This document shows, in pieces, positions 38,601 to 47,956 of a stretch of 64,000 bases of DNA (within the stretch, counting starts at the first letter, position 1; every line of letters begins with the position of its first letter). Source of the stretch: Phycomyces blakesleeanus NRRL 1555(-) (lineage: Eukaryota > Mucoromycota > Mucoromycetes > Mucorales > Phycomycetaceae); contig NW_017265142.1 in the NCBI RefSeq assembly GCF_001638985.1, positions 124,001 to 188,000 on the forward strand. The letters are read 5' to 3'. The translations under genes were made by a program, and so were the position numbers. A model generated the notes under the pieces. That model ran no database searches. It worked only from the letters and a program-made list of their open reading frames with translations, and was not told where the DNA came from.

Positions 38601-39449
38601 TATCGAGTCCCATCGTGCTTGAGGAGAGAGGTTTGCGGGAAGGGCAGGGATGAGGGTGGATAGAAGAGTGTTGAGGTCGGTGCAGAAAGATGTCAACCTG
38701 GCAAGTCGGGGGTTAGCACGCCAAAGTCCCTTACCAGAGGATTGGGTGGAAGGGAGAGCCAAGCGGACGGTCAACAGGCAATGATCGGACCAGTTTTGGT
38801 GAATATATCTCACCTGGGAGTCAGTAGTGCGAGGGTGAAGATCAGGAGAGGCAAGAATATAGTCGATTGTAGTGGAAGACAAGGCGCGGTGGAAGGTGGG
38901 TTGTGGGTTCTGGCCAGGAGGAGTGACACAGTCAACCATATGGTTGTCCAGAAACTGGAGCCACGCTAGTGGGGCACGACGTCCGAGAGCGTAGTTAGAG
39001 TGAATGGCATGGTTAAAATCACCTAATAAAATGAAGTTGGAAGGATTGGATGGAATGAGGTCAGGTGTCGACAGTAAGGAAGAAAGAAAATCATAGCGGG
39101 GAGTTCGAGAGGCGGGAGCATAGATGACACCCATCTTGAATGGAGAAAATTTATTGTCAGTATGAGTGACAGTTGTAATGATGCACCTGCCGCAAGGACT
39201 AAATAAAGGGTCTGTGAGTATAATATGGGGGGAGAGGCATACAACACCACAGTGTGGCGACCATAAAGATGAAGATGACCGAAATTGTTGGTCAAAAGTG
39301 TCTTGAAGCATAGAAGAGGAGGCATGGGTTTCTTGCAGGGCTAGTATATCAATTCCCTGAGAGCGTAGGTGGCGTATAAAAAAGGAGCGTGATTCAGGGT
39401 GTCCAACTTTGGGTAGACCCCTACAGTTCATTGTGCCTATTTTTATCAT
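35649..39449 (-). CDS. LINE ORF2: endonuclease / reverse transcriptase
   Basis: Open 1266-residue polyprotein. The N-terminal apurinic-like endonuclease has MNCRG, LQETH (Glu40), LLGDFNHAIH (Asp144) and WSDHCLL (Asp222/His223). The reverse transcriptase spans about residues 500-760: LLPKKGDLTSLKNWRPIALI, SPYQTGFVQGRFIADN, LLDQEKAYDRV, SRGLRQGDPLSPILFNLVFE and the catalytic YADD at 699-702. A C-terminal CCHC zinc-binding segment, CNICQMSIETQEHFLLSC, lies near residue 1165. Its ATG overlaps the ORF1 stop (ATGA), suggesting coupled reinitiation. All key residues are present, so the copy could be competent. Confidence 0.95.
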   Translation of the reverse strand: MIKIGTMNCRGLPKVGHPESRSFFIRHLRSQGIDILALQETHASSSMLQDTFDQQFRSSSSLWSPHCGVVCLSPHIILTDPLFSPCGRCIITTVTHTDNKFSPFKMGVIYAPASRTPRYDFLSSLLSTPDLIPSNPSNFILLGDFNHAIHSNYALGRRAPLAWLQFLDNHMVDCVTPPGQNPQPTFHRALSSTTIDYILASPDLHPRTTDSQVRYIHQNWSDHCLLTVRLALPSTQSSGKGLWRANPRLARLTSFCTDLNTLLSTLIPALPANLSPQARWDSIKSEVIRFIKCFSRHLRPSLTDLEASLQQRRDRLIHRFRHQPAQNFQLPIVERLLQQVQLERVEIMSLRAGKHWREQGETSAGYLKRTIATRQSRKSIASLCHPATNEICSTPEKMTEAAAAFYEGLYTPDPIDQSALDDLLSHLPSDLGLSESRQTALTRPLSLSTIRSGASRTPTSSSPGPDGLPYEILRLILDHPVCGDLVSEVYNDALSKGIFPESWQSTCVCLLPKKGDLTSLKNWRPIALINTDAKVFTRLLNARMITTVTSLVSPYQTGFVQGRFIADNGMLTRLVMAQAAKEGSAGVGLLLDQEKAYDRVHPEYFRQVLTHFRFPSSLVTSISNLFFSTKLQINVNGFLSRPLPQSRGLRQGDPLSPILFNLVFEPLLRRVIHDQSFSGFQPSVPAGLSPLSPIKLLAYADDLLVFLSDTGQLSRLHTHLNTYAAASNARVNLHKTQAFSLSGSPLPDWSSHLRTHNITDWHGRTSSSSLRYLGYPIFSSIAQRDSFGQALLSKIENSCILHGSRTLSFRGRATVMNSLILAQLWHVLRVVSFPVSFLEKIRTLMRRFFRFRSFPPIALDTLCLPRFQGGLGILDPITQQCALQLRWLKPIIQNPLGPRGLVPKWMASLLRTENTDCDPLLLWIFPDSRPRTHRSLDSPLHLVLKAMDHLPHKFDDVLTNLSTCLMLPLSSMVNSPPSHPPYRQSWRDLKVNHLYQIDHNLDVLMPIAPARPLPRFITLNRILQRLLDRSLVAHPILFRACIPTFILESRHLDMPPRDGSPFDFDPFISALVLGKPWSRLSTRSYRLTCSHHHANAQPLSPHLSPRQLHSFWSFALPHRARNVWFRGLHNKLSCRALLHHIMPFTVSSPLCNICQMSIETQEHFLLSCPLKSAVWLGIWLEFFGTVPPPSALSSAFTSFLFPPTLNPSIPAASVFGLTILAIWDHHWALHFNSAPFLPSLVLATARKSISRICSELELDSADSSLA

Positions 39450-40801
39450 TGGTTAATCTTGGCCTCTGCGTCGAGGGCTTTCTTGCTATGTGGGGGAGTG
39501 AAGCGAGGAGGTGAGAGGGATGTGTTGCGGCCTATTGGACGTACTGTCCGAGAAAACCGGAGATGAGGGAGGCGAGAGGCATTCTGAAGACGGAGAGTCC
39601 GAGCCTCGACTCTATCCGTGAAGTCAGTGATCATGTCGTCGTCTATCTCATCGTCCCAGCCCTTCACAGGAGTGTCAACAGAACGACTTCGGGGACGAGG
39701 GCCGGAGGACGTGGTTGTCGCAGATGTTGTCGCGATGGCAGGGAGGGTTGCCGGTAGGGTTAGTTTTGCAGACTCAAGCAAAGCAGGTTTGTGCGGATTG
39801 TGCTTGGAAGCCTCGGATCCTCCGTAGGTGAGCGATAGTGCAGTCGGAATCAGAGGCTTAGGCTCGCGGATAGGTCGATCGAGCTTAACGTTGCGGTGGG
39901 GGTGACGGGATCGCTTGTTTGAGGTCTTAGAAGTCTTGGACGGATCGGAGGAGTGCGGGCAATTGGCTTGCAGGTGGCCGATCTTGTTGCATCCAAAGCA
40001 CGTTCGGGTTTCGGCTGGGCGCTTAGTGCACTGGGTGACTTCGTGTCCCATTTCCTTGCAATAAGTGCAGTGGGAGCCCATCGAAGGCCACTTACCGAGT
40101 ATCTTTTGCGTAGCGTCGTATGCTATTTGGTACGTCAGGGAATCGGATGGCACCTCGTCAGTGGGGGTGTTGGCAAGGACAACATATCCAGAGCCGTCAA
40201 AAAACCCATACGTTTTGTGAACGGCGATCTCACGCACTTTACCAAAAGGAGACATACATTTCGTGAGCTGTGTAGCAAGTTCCGGATAGGGGACACGAGG
40301 AAGCTTGGTCAGGAAAACACGGCGAACAATTGTGCCAATGGGAACAGCCGGTTGAGCGGGAAAAGATGAAACGCCGACTACCAAAGGATGAGAGCACGCT
40401 CTCTCACAGTCAGCACTGGTAGCCAGGTGGAGCTCGCATGTATCAGGGGAAGAGCGAGATCCAAGAGTGATTCCCATGTTAACTTCGCGAGGGTAAGCTG
40501 CGAGAAGGGCTCTCCAGAAAGGGTCGAAGTTGGGTGACGTTTTTGGTGGGGCGGTAAAGAATACAGAGAACTTAGAGGACCCTACACGCCAGGTACGTGG
40601 GGTTGTGTTATTTGTAGAGCTAAAGATAACATGTGGTTGCTTTTCGGTGAGTGGAGGTGCATTCTGTGTAGCTACTTGTGAGTATAGTGGTGTCAGAGTA
40701 GGTGAGATTGGTGTGAATGAGGTTGCCAATGGTGGAGATGAGCCAGTGGTGGAGGGGTTTTTGACCCCTGGTGGTTCCGGAGTGTTAGTGGAAAGAGCCA
40801 T
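39446..40801 (-). CDS. LINE ORF1: nucleic-acid-binding Gag-like protein
   Basis: 451 residues. A Pro/Ser/Thr-rich N-terminus precedes a central domain with an RRM-like or DUF4283-like pattern around VRRVFLTKLPRVPYPELATQ. Two CCHC zinc knuckles follow: C245-x2-C248-x4-H253-x4-C258 and C268-x2-C271-x4-H276-x4-C281. The tail is basic. Such proteins coat LINE RNA and deliver it to the nucleus. The stop TGA shares its first two bases with the ORF2 ATG. The ATG lies at the very edge of the element, so the native N-terminus may be missing. Confidence 0.88.
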   Translation of the reverse strand: MALSTNTPEPPGVKNPSTTGSSPPLATSFTPISPTLTPLYSQVATQNAPPLTEKQPHVIFSSTNNTTPRTWRVGSSKFSVFFTAPPKTSPNFDPFWRALLAAYPREVNMGITLGSRSSPDTCELHLATSADCERACSHPLVVGVSSFPAQPAVPIGTIVRRVFLTKLPRVPYPELATQLTKCMSPFGKVREIAVHKTYGFFDGSGYVVLANTPTDEVPSDSLTYQIAYDATQKILGKWPSMGSHCTYCKEMGHEVTQCTKRPAETRTCFGCNKIGHLQANCPHSSDPSKTSKTSNKRSRHPHRNVKLDRPIREPKPLIPTALSLTYGGSEASKHNPHKPALLESAKLTLPATLPAIATTSATTTSSGPRPRSRSVDTPVKGWDDEIDDDMITDFTDRVEARTLRLQNASRLPHLRFSRTVRPIGRNTSLSPPRFTPPHSKKALDAEAKINQ

Positions 40802-40802
40802 G

Positions 40803-40815
40803 CATCAGAGATGTA
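40803..40815. repeat. LINE target-site duplication, right copy
   Basis: CATCAGAGATGTA, identical to 35437-35449. It marks the 5' boundary of the LINE one base upstream of the ORF1 start codon. Confidence 0.93.
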
Positions 40816-40867
40816 GATTCAAGTCTCAATATTTCTCTTCCCCTGCTATTAAATTGGAACACCGCAC

Positions 40868-41013
40868 TTTTTCAAAAGTCAAAAACTTTGTCGGAAATGT
40901 CACTACAAACAAGCTGCTCACACAGTTCTTTTCAGAAACACTTTCTCCGTGTCCATAAGCGACGGTTTTTTTGTATTGACATTTCCGACAAAGTTTTTGC
41001 CTTTTGAAAAAAA
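40868..41013. repeat. Subterminal palindrome of the large transposon
   Basis: Arms at about 40868-40902 and 40977-41013 are reverse complements over about 34 bases with one or two mismatches, around a 75-base loop. It lies about 45 bp inside the right terminus. The outer part differs from the MITE palindrome in both arms while remaining self-complementary. The GTCGGAAATGT core is common to both copies. Confidence 0.9.
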
Positions 41014-41342
41014 TATCGGAGTCCAATAATTCTTCCTGATTATAAGAAAAATACACTATAAAGGAGTATTTTTGGGTTTTCCAAAATGCATAGTAGTTAG
41101 TATTTACGATTGTTTCAATTTCAATTTCAATTTCCCAATATCTGTTTCCTATAGATTCGCACATCAAACACTTTGATCTTCTTCATTGATCTTCTTTACT
41201 TTTTGTTTTAATTTATTTTCAGACCACCAATTAAGTCTCTGGTAAGCTTTGCCAGCTTTTTATTGAACTTCTGCTCCCACCGTCTTTGGTGGGTTTATTG
41301 TTTTTATAATAAAGTTTTATATTAATCGTATCACGATTAGCT

Positions 41343-42690
41343 TTGAAAATATATCAGTACCTCAGAATTTTAATTGAAGAGAGCATCATTATAATTAATC
41401 AGAATACGAAATGTTGTCCTTCAACCTTTCCTTACAAAACTTGTGACAAAAACACGAAACGCAAACATGAAGATGCCTCATCTGAAAATTCAGAAAGAGA
41501 AAAGAAGGCTTTAAAGAGTAAGTATCAAACGTATTCATTGCTGATGAAAAGAAGTATACGTTATTTTTTGGAGATCCTCACCTGCAATTCTTCTGAATTT
41601 TATTGTCGTGGGCTAACGGTGGGCCAAAAAAAGCTTGCTTACTTATTATATTTACAGCCAAAAACTAAAGAAAAGATCGCCATAACCGTCATCTATTGAA
41701 AGGACAGATGCTCTCAAGAAAACCACCAGAAACATCAATACGTTGTAGTCGCGTTATCAGCCAATAGATTCTGAATCCAGTGCCTTGTATGCCCAGCTTT
41801 GTATGTATTTCAAATGGCTTCACTTTCTTCAAACAAAAGTAAAAAAAAAAAAGCTATTATCACAGAGTAATACCGGAAATTGTCGCTTCTAAAGCATATG
41901 TCTATCACAAACTCAAAGAACGTCCTTTTGCCGCATCGTTGAACAGAAAGCATTTCAATTCTTTATGAAAAAAAGTCCTTATATCTATTAACACTAATCA
42001 ACCTCTAATATTCGGAAAAAAGCTCCAAAAGATTCAACCGCATAAGACGACAGCTTTAAACTTTGTCAGCACCGTAAAGGCAAGGATAAAAGATGGTATT
42101 TTTTGTCCTGTCAGATATACCGATAAACGTGGGTATCGCTTTTTTTCTCTTCTACCTGTTTATTCGTTTCAAATAAAATCGGTTCAAATTGACGCTCAAC
42201 ATTTCGGAGACTAGTAAAAGAATCTGGAATTGAAGAATATCTTAAAGGCTCTAAGAACGAGGAAATGTTGTCTTATTTTTATTACAAGCTTTTCGATTCC
42301 TCCAATATTGGATTTAGAGCCAGAGAGAGTCTTTCTAATAGTAGAAAGGCATTCAAGTAAATCATTATCAATGACTTTTAATAGTATTTCAAAATTAAAC
42401 AGTTAATATTAGGAACATTGTATACTCTGATGGCTATTCAACATCATTTCTGTTCTCAAGAACCACAAAGAAAAGCAATTCCAATGCCTCCCAAAAAAAA
42501 GCCGTCCGATTTTCGGAATGAAATCGAAGATGGATGTCAAGTCTGGGGCTTGGACCATGGGAAAGCAGTATTGCAGTGCAAGTAAAGCGTTTTCAAGGTT
42601 ATTTGGAATTAGGATGTGATGGCCGTAAAGAACAATGGCGCTTGCTTGTCCCCGTTCCAGCGCCCTCCATCGTCAGAATAATTATAATCA
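41343..42690 (+). pseudogene. Decayed ORF, possibly a Fanzor/TnpB-like element
   Basis: Coding-like sequence broken by several stops and frameshifts. Readable pieces in successive frames are a lysine-rich N-terminal part (41343-41699), a block ending RFFSLLPVYSFQIKSVQID (near 42150-42200), then LSYFYYKLFDSSNIGF (42267-42314). Near 42490-42580 there is PSDFRNEIEDGCQVWGLDHG. The last piece recalls the G-x-D-P-G start of a RuvC-like domain (here DHG) seen in Fanzor/TnpB-type proteins of fungi. The F-x-L-P block upstream fits that reading, but I could not confirm it. It begins about 280 bp beyond the right end of the transposon. No protein can be made from it as it stands. Confidence 0.35.
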
Positions 42691-43512
42691 GTGTGTATTA
42701 TTGATATAATTCTTTGACACACCCTTACAGGTAAATTCAGCAATTGTTTAATACATTCATTCCATTTCTCTAATTTCAATTTTTATTCTTATTTTATCTA
42801 AAATAGGCAAACAAACCTTTTAAACTACTATTGTAATTCGTCCAAAAAAAATACTAACATCATCTAACTCAATTGTGCGCCTTGTATAGTGCGTTTTACT
42901 GTAAGCAACTCTAAATACGAGTAATTAAGCCATTGTTCTCTAGCTACCGCAGAAAGGTTGTAACAGCTTATTTCAGGCCTGTCTCTTGTATTGAATTGCT
43001 TACTAAACTGATGATTGATGGTATGGTTATAACCAATTAATGGTGTTCGCTAGTTACTTAGCAAACTCATTCAGGAATAGAAGAAAGTTAAAAGCTAAAT
43101 ATATAGTTAATGGCCTACTTTATATAAAAACTATTTACCGTCATTTTTACTCTGTACTAAAAGCATAATTTGACTTTAATTATTTGCAGCGTTCTAGTGG
43201 GGGGAAGGGGAGATGTATTCTAAACTCTATACATTATTATATGCATACATACTTTGGAAATTAAATGCTATCATGATATTCAATTGTACAATACAACTAT
43301 AGACGAGCCCAATAAATGATATATGCCTGATATTTAAAGTGTCTTTTTAGTGTTTTAAAGAAATAGATTTTCTTCTGTTTTGTAGTGAGTATATATATAT
43401 ATTGCTCACAAAAAATATAACTATGGATATAAGGGTGCCAATGACAATGCCACTAACAATAATTTATTGACCAAAAAAAGTAGTGAGAAAAAAAAAGACA
43501 ACCCAGCAAGTC
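42691..43512. other. Intergenic
   Basis: AT-rich, with no gene seen. It lies between the decayed ORF and the 3' end of TAM41. Confidence 0.55.
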
Positions 43513-45228
43513 TTAGGGTGAACCTCGAACAGAATTCCATAATCCAGCAGTCAAAATCCCTTTGATATTCTGTATTTTTGCTGGACGAGCAATGATTGAA
43601 TAAAGACCTTTATGAAATGTAAAATATTAGTACTAATATACAATGTTTTTTTCGCTATACCTACTTCTGTCAAAATATTCCTTAAGATGAGGGGATGTAG
43701 CCACCTGCTCGTTTAGCTCAGTCGTACTCTCAGCAAGAGCAATGCTCTTACTAGAGCAATAACGCTTGTGTTCATCTAATACGTGCTTGTACAATGTCTT
43801 TGGTAATTTTTGTACCATCAATCCACGGAATTTCGGATTCAAGTTTTGCTAATCGCCGTTCATTTATTCAGTAATTTGCCAATATTCTATTATATAAACT
43901 CATACATATTACCTGCAAGTTTCCATTACTCAACACATCGACATTTGGCAGGTCATCAAGTAGACTGAAATAGAGACGATGAAATTGGCTGTGCTGAGAC
44001 TGGACCATACCAGCAACCTTGTATGGGTTGGTCGCTGTTCTAAATATCCCAAGATCGCCCACATAACTTATGCCCGCCACTCTCTTATAAAACTCATCCT
44101 CGGTAAACTGTTCAGGTAAAGTCAATAGAGCTACGCGCACTGCCTCAGTAAGATTGACTTGATTTGCCAAGCGAACTCTCGAATCGTCTCTCAATATCTT
44201 GACCTTGTGTGTGTGTTATTTTAGATGTTACCTGTTATTGAATACAACTATTGACTTACAGGCTTTTGCATTCTTCCAGAAAGAAACAGGGTATCCCAGT
44301 CAATAAGATCTCTGCACAAGGTGTCAATCGAAACAATCCCATATTTTATAGCCTATAATGCAAGACTAAATTAACAAGCCTAATCCCTGAGAGATACACA
44401 TACCATGCCATCGATCTCTATGTAAGGATTAAAGTAGACGCCCGCACCCACTTTCTCTTGAATCATTGCTACTGAATTGGCACCTAAAAAACGTAAAGCT
44501 GAATAGTGGTGTGGATTCTGCTGGATATTCAATGCATGCCAATGAGCAGGATGAGATACACCAAAGATAAAGTCCAGTACTCTCTTCCTCTACAAAACAA
44601 AACAAAAAACAAATACACGCATCAATAAACTCTGATTGTATTTGTTTTTGCCAATTTCCATTCTTGTATATAATTTACCTTGCCATCATCTTCGGTGTGT
44701 TTAAATACACCACTTCCATAGGCCACAGCATATCGGATCGGAGCATTGAATCGGGTTAGAACTTTTTTGAGTTGCTGCTGAAGCTCTTCATTAATCGTAA
44801 GATATTGATTTGTGCCAAACTCGGGTGCGTCGGGAATATTTGACAAATGGAACTGGTACTTTCTCAGTCGAGCAAATTTACGGCGCCCTTCTTCGGTAAA
44901 AGGCGTCTCGGAAGATTCATGCCGAAAACGGTGTTCCTGTGGTTGTTGCTGTGGTCGCTTAAGATTTGTGGAGTAAAAGTCTGGTGGTGTGTTTGGAGGC
45001 GCTTCAGGAGGTGTAGAGGTTGAATTAGAGCGTCTCGTAAAGCATTGTACAGTTGGACGCGCCAGGTAGAAAAAAGAAGATGACTTTTTTTATTTTTTAA
45101 AATATAAATACATATATGCATAGATAAATATAAATATTAGATTTTGCGTATGGGAATTATCTTAGGAAATAATAGAGCTGTTTGATCTGTTCTATGTGAG
45201 GTACCTTTAAGCATTTAGAAGATAACAT
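43513..45228 (-). CDS. TAM41: Mitochondrial CDP-diacylglycerol synthase TAM41
   Basis: Phosphatidate cytidylyltransferase of the mitochondrial inner membrane, needed for cardiolipin synthesis. Seven exons (45205-45228, 44679-45083, 44404-44589, 44260-44352, 43913-44203, 43665-43848, 43513-43607) give 425 residues. The nucleotidyltransferase motif is RFNAPIRYAVAYGSGVFKH (YGSG at 130-133). Other family segments are HWHALNIQQNPHHYS, GVYFNPYIEIDGM, KYGIVSIDTLCRDLIDW, the RMQKPVKILRDD junction and the C-terminal IKGILTAGLWNSVRG. The main 5' exon has no in-frame ATG. A 24-nt first exon, spliced in phase, supplies MLSSKCLK and yields an Arg/Ser-rich presequence typical of mitochondrial import. That first exon is the least certain part. 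Confidence 0.9.
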
Positions 45229-46287
45229 GGCTGGTAAATTTTCAAAAGAGAAGAATAATACAATATGTATGTACGTGTAAAGAAAGAAAAAGAAAGAGAG
45301 AAAGAGAGTAGTATGGCTTACAATGAACGAGGGTCTTGTTGCCTAACGATGTGTTCAAGACCACAAGTCACGGCAATTATCCCGCTGAGCCCAAAAATAA
45401 AGAAAAAGGCGAGCGTTTTTTTTTAAAAGTCTTACATTTACAAAGTAAGGATATTTTGACTCAATTACATAGTTTTTTAGTCCTTTTAAATAAGATTCAC
45501 ATCGTATTTTAGTCTCAAAAGTCTCTAGCCTTATCATGAGAACGCATTTCTGTGGTTCTTATATTATACAATACATATAAAGCATATGCCCTAAATGTAT
45601 GCGTTTTTTATATATAAAAAGGCACTTGTACTCAAACAAATAGCCTTTTTTTACAGTGAAACTAAGATACCATTATAAATTCTGAAACATTATATGTGAC
45701 GTCTAGTATTATAAGCACTGGTCCTTTCCAAAGGTTCCCATTCTATTTCTTGTGCACCTACAAGTAATTAACGAGTTTTAAAAGGTTTTCCAGAACATTA
45801 ACCTGGCACAAAGCTGTTTAGTATATAACCTCGGCTATTCTACATGTATAAAGCTTTATAAGCAGGTGTGGGAGTGATATATTTATCTTTAAGAAGAGAG
45901 AAAATGTATTTTATAAAAGCTTTCTGTCATCTTGGTTTATATGTGTATAAAAAGCCTACCTTAATCGAAAGAGGATTAATGTAAAAAAAAATTGGTCTAT
46001 TGACGTTGAACAACAAAACACCGAATGTGCGGGGCTATCCTTATTTCCACCATTATTTTATTACCGTGTAACTTCTAAAAGCCATCATATTTATACCTAC
46101 ACATATTCTATCTCTTAATGTTTAGACCCAAAGGTAACAAAATAGATTAGATATATGGTGCAAATCAGCAATAAGTTTATTTTATTTTCTAGTTAATAAG
46201 GTTCTTTTTTCTTTCATACAATTTAGTTTGCTCTAAATACAGGCCGAGAAGCAATATATATATATATATACTACATATACTCAATTC
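45229..46287. other. Intergenic
   Basis: AT-rich spacer between TAM41 and the lactone oxidase gene (both minus strand). No gene is seen. A TA run lies near 46255-46272. Confidence 0.55.
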
Positions 46288-47956
46288 TTAAAGCTTTGCT
46301 CCTTCCAATTGTCTTGTTGCAGAAGATACAACATGTCGCTTAAGATAGTCATTGACGAACATTTCTTCAGGATCCAATTGATCACGAACTTTCAAGAAAT
46401 CGTGAAATTTGGGATAGGATGCTTCAAGGTCCTTTCTTGATTGACCATGTGCCTACAGAAAAAAAAGCACGTTTAACCCAAAGAAATTCTCGTTTTTTTT
46501 TTAAAAAAAAATAGTCACTTTACCTTTGCCCAGTGAGGCCTACCGCCAAATGAACGCATGATATCTTCATATGCCTTCCAGTACTTTTTGTACGGAACTG
46601 GATTGCCATAAGGTCTTAAGAATATCATTAGTCCACTGTAAATTTTAAGTAGTATTTGCATATTTACCTGTACATAATTACACCAATGTAGCATGTCTTT
46701 CTTCCATAAGCTGGGCTCAACCAAATATCATCTTCGTCTACAAAGCGGATCTCCACAGGGAAATGGACTTTGAGATCATTCTGAGTAATAAATATATCCA
46801 ACTGACGCAATGCTTCTGGTGCATCGTTCCAGTCAATTGCCCACTCGTTTACATATTGAGGAAAGAGACAATCAAAATTGAAGACCTTGTTAGAATCATC
46901 AACAACATGCTGTTCACGAGAATGGACGGTCTTAAACATCAATTTTGTAATGGCGGGGATCAATGCGGGCTGGTAACGCGATGTGTTGAGCATAGCCTCG
47001 TAAACGTGTACGCCAAAACCACGCTCAATTAGCCAAGATGTTGGTTTATGTTCCTTGGGTTTTGTGGTTCGGTTTGCACGCCACACAACGCAGTCATCTG
47101 TGTGAGGATACCACCAAACACGAACATGCTCCGCAGAGTGAATAACATTAGTCCAGTCTGCCAACACATCTGGAAACTTGTATGGACGTTGGATAGCCTC
47201 AAGACGGAAATCAGGCTCAGCTTGCAAAGTAACCTTTGTAACCACTCCAAGAGCGCCTAGATTGCAACGAGCAGCATTGAAAATATCAGGCTGTACACTA
47301 GAGGAACAATAGACGACCTGGCCATCCGCTGTCACTAATGTTATATCAAGAATCTAAAGATGGTTTAGCGCATTATGTCAAGTATGTATACACATATATT
47401 TACAATTGACTTTATTGAATATTATACATAAATGGAAACTTGCTCTTACCAAGGTAGACAGACAGCCGTAATGAGCACCTGTGCCATGAGTTGCTGTTGC
47501 CATTACACCAGCAATACTTTGATCGGAAATGGATCCGAGATTACTCAAAGAAAGACCATTTTCTCTCAATACAACATGCAATTTATGCAACGAAATGCCT
47601 GCTTCGACAGTCATTGTGTGCTTTTTGTCATCAACAGTAAGAACTGTGTCTAGTTTATCAATGTTGATAAGGAATCCTTTCGTGCAAGCTAAATCAGATG
47701 GAGAATGACCACTTCCGCACACTTTCACATTTTTTTTGTATTTTTTGGCAAGAAGGACAATCTACTTTGACATGTAAGTTAATGAGCCAAATAATATAGA
47801 GTCACTTACCTCAATAACTTGCTGTTCTGATATAGGTGTAAAGTAAAGCTCGCTGGTGCATGAAAATGTTTTGGCCCAGTTTTGAAAGACATGGTCTTCC
47901 TCAGCGATATCTTGAAGGCGTGCAGGTAACTGATTCTTTCCGATGCGTTGTGACAT
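46288..47956 (-). CDS. ALO1: D-arabinono-1,4-lactone oxidase
   Basis: Flavoenzyme of the mitochondrial outer membrane that makes D-erythroascorbate, the fungal vitamin C analogue. Five exons (47810-47956, 47450-47761, 46668-47353, 46524-46614, 46288-46452) give 466 residues. The FAD-binding segment is [12 protein letters not shown], with His68 in the position that carries covalent FAD in relatives. It is followed by [25 protein letters not shown], which includes the TATHGTG turn. The substrate-side motif HWAK (409-412) lies at the end of exon 4 and continues as [26 protein letters not shown] is also typical. The length lies between animal gulonolactone oxidases (about 440) and yeast Alo1 (526). 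Confidence 0.93.

Larger units (their letters stand above)
35450..40802 (-). mobile_element. Non-LTR retrotransposon (LINE), apparently full coding length
   Basis: The 5353 bp element runs right to left. It has two long overlapping ORFs, a 3' untranslated region of about 190 bp with an internal A tract, and a terminal poly(A) (T run at 35450-35460). A perfect 13-bp target-site duplication flanks it. At the 5' end only one base separates the duplication from the ORF1 ATG. Either the copy is slightly 5'-truncated and has lost its leader, or ORF1 originally began further upstream. GC content is visibly higher than in host genes. The endonuclease/RT organisation resembles L1-type LINEs with an ORF1 carrying CCHC knuckles. 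Confidence 0.93.
32974..41058 (-). mobile_element. IS630/Tc1-mariner-like DNA transposon carrying a nested LINE
   Basis: The left end TAGTGTATTTTTATTAAAAT and the reverse complement of the right end TAGTGTATTTTTCTTATAAT form terminal inverted repeats of about 27 bp (both continue CAGGAA). The element is flanked by TA at 32972-32973 and 41059-41060, the target duplication expected of IS630/Tc1-mariner elements. Without the 5.35 kb LINE and one copy of its 13-bp duplication, the element would be about 2.7 kb: one transposase gene plus a right subterminal palindrome. Its coding DNA is clearly richer in G and C than the surrounding host DNA. Confidence 0.88.
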
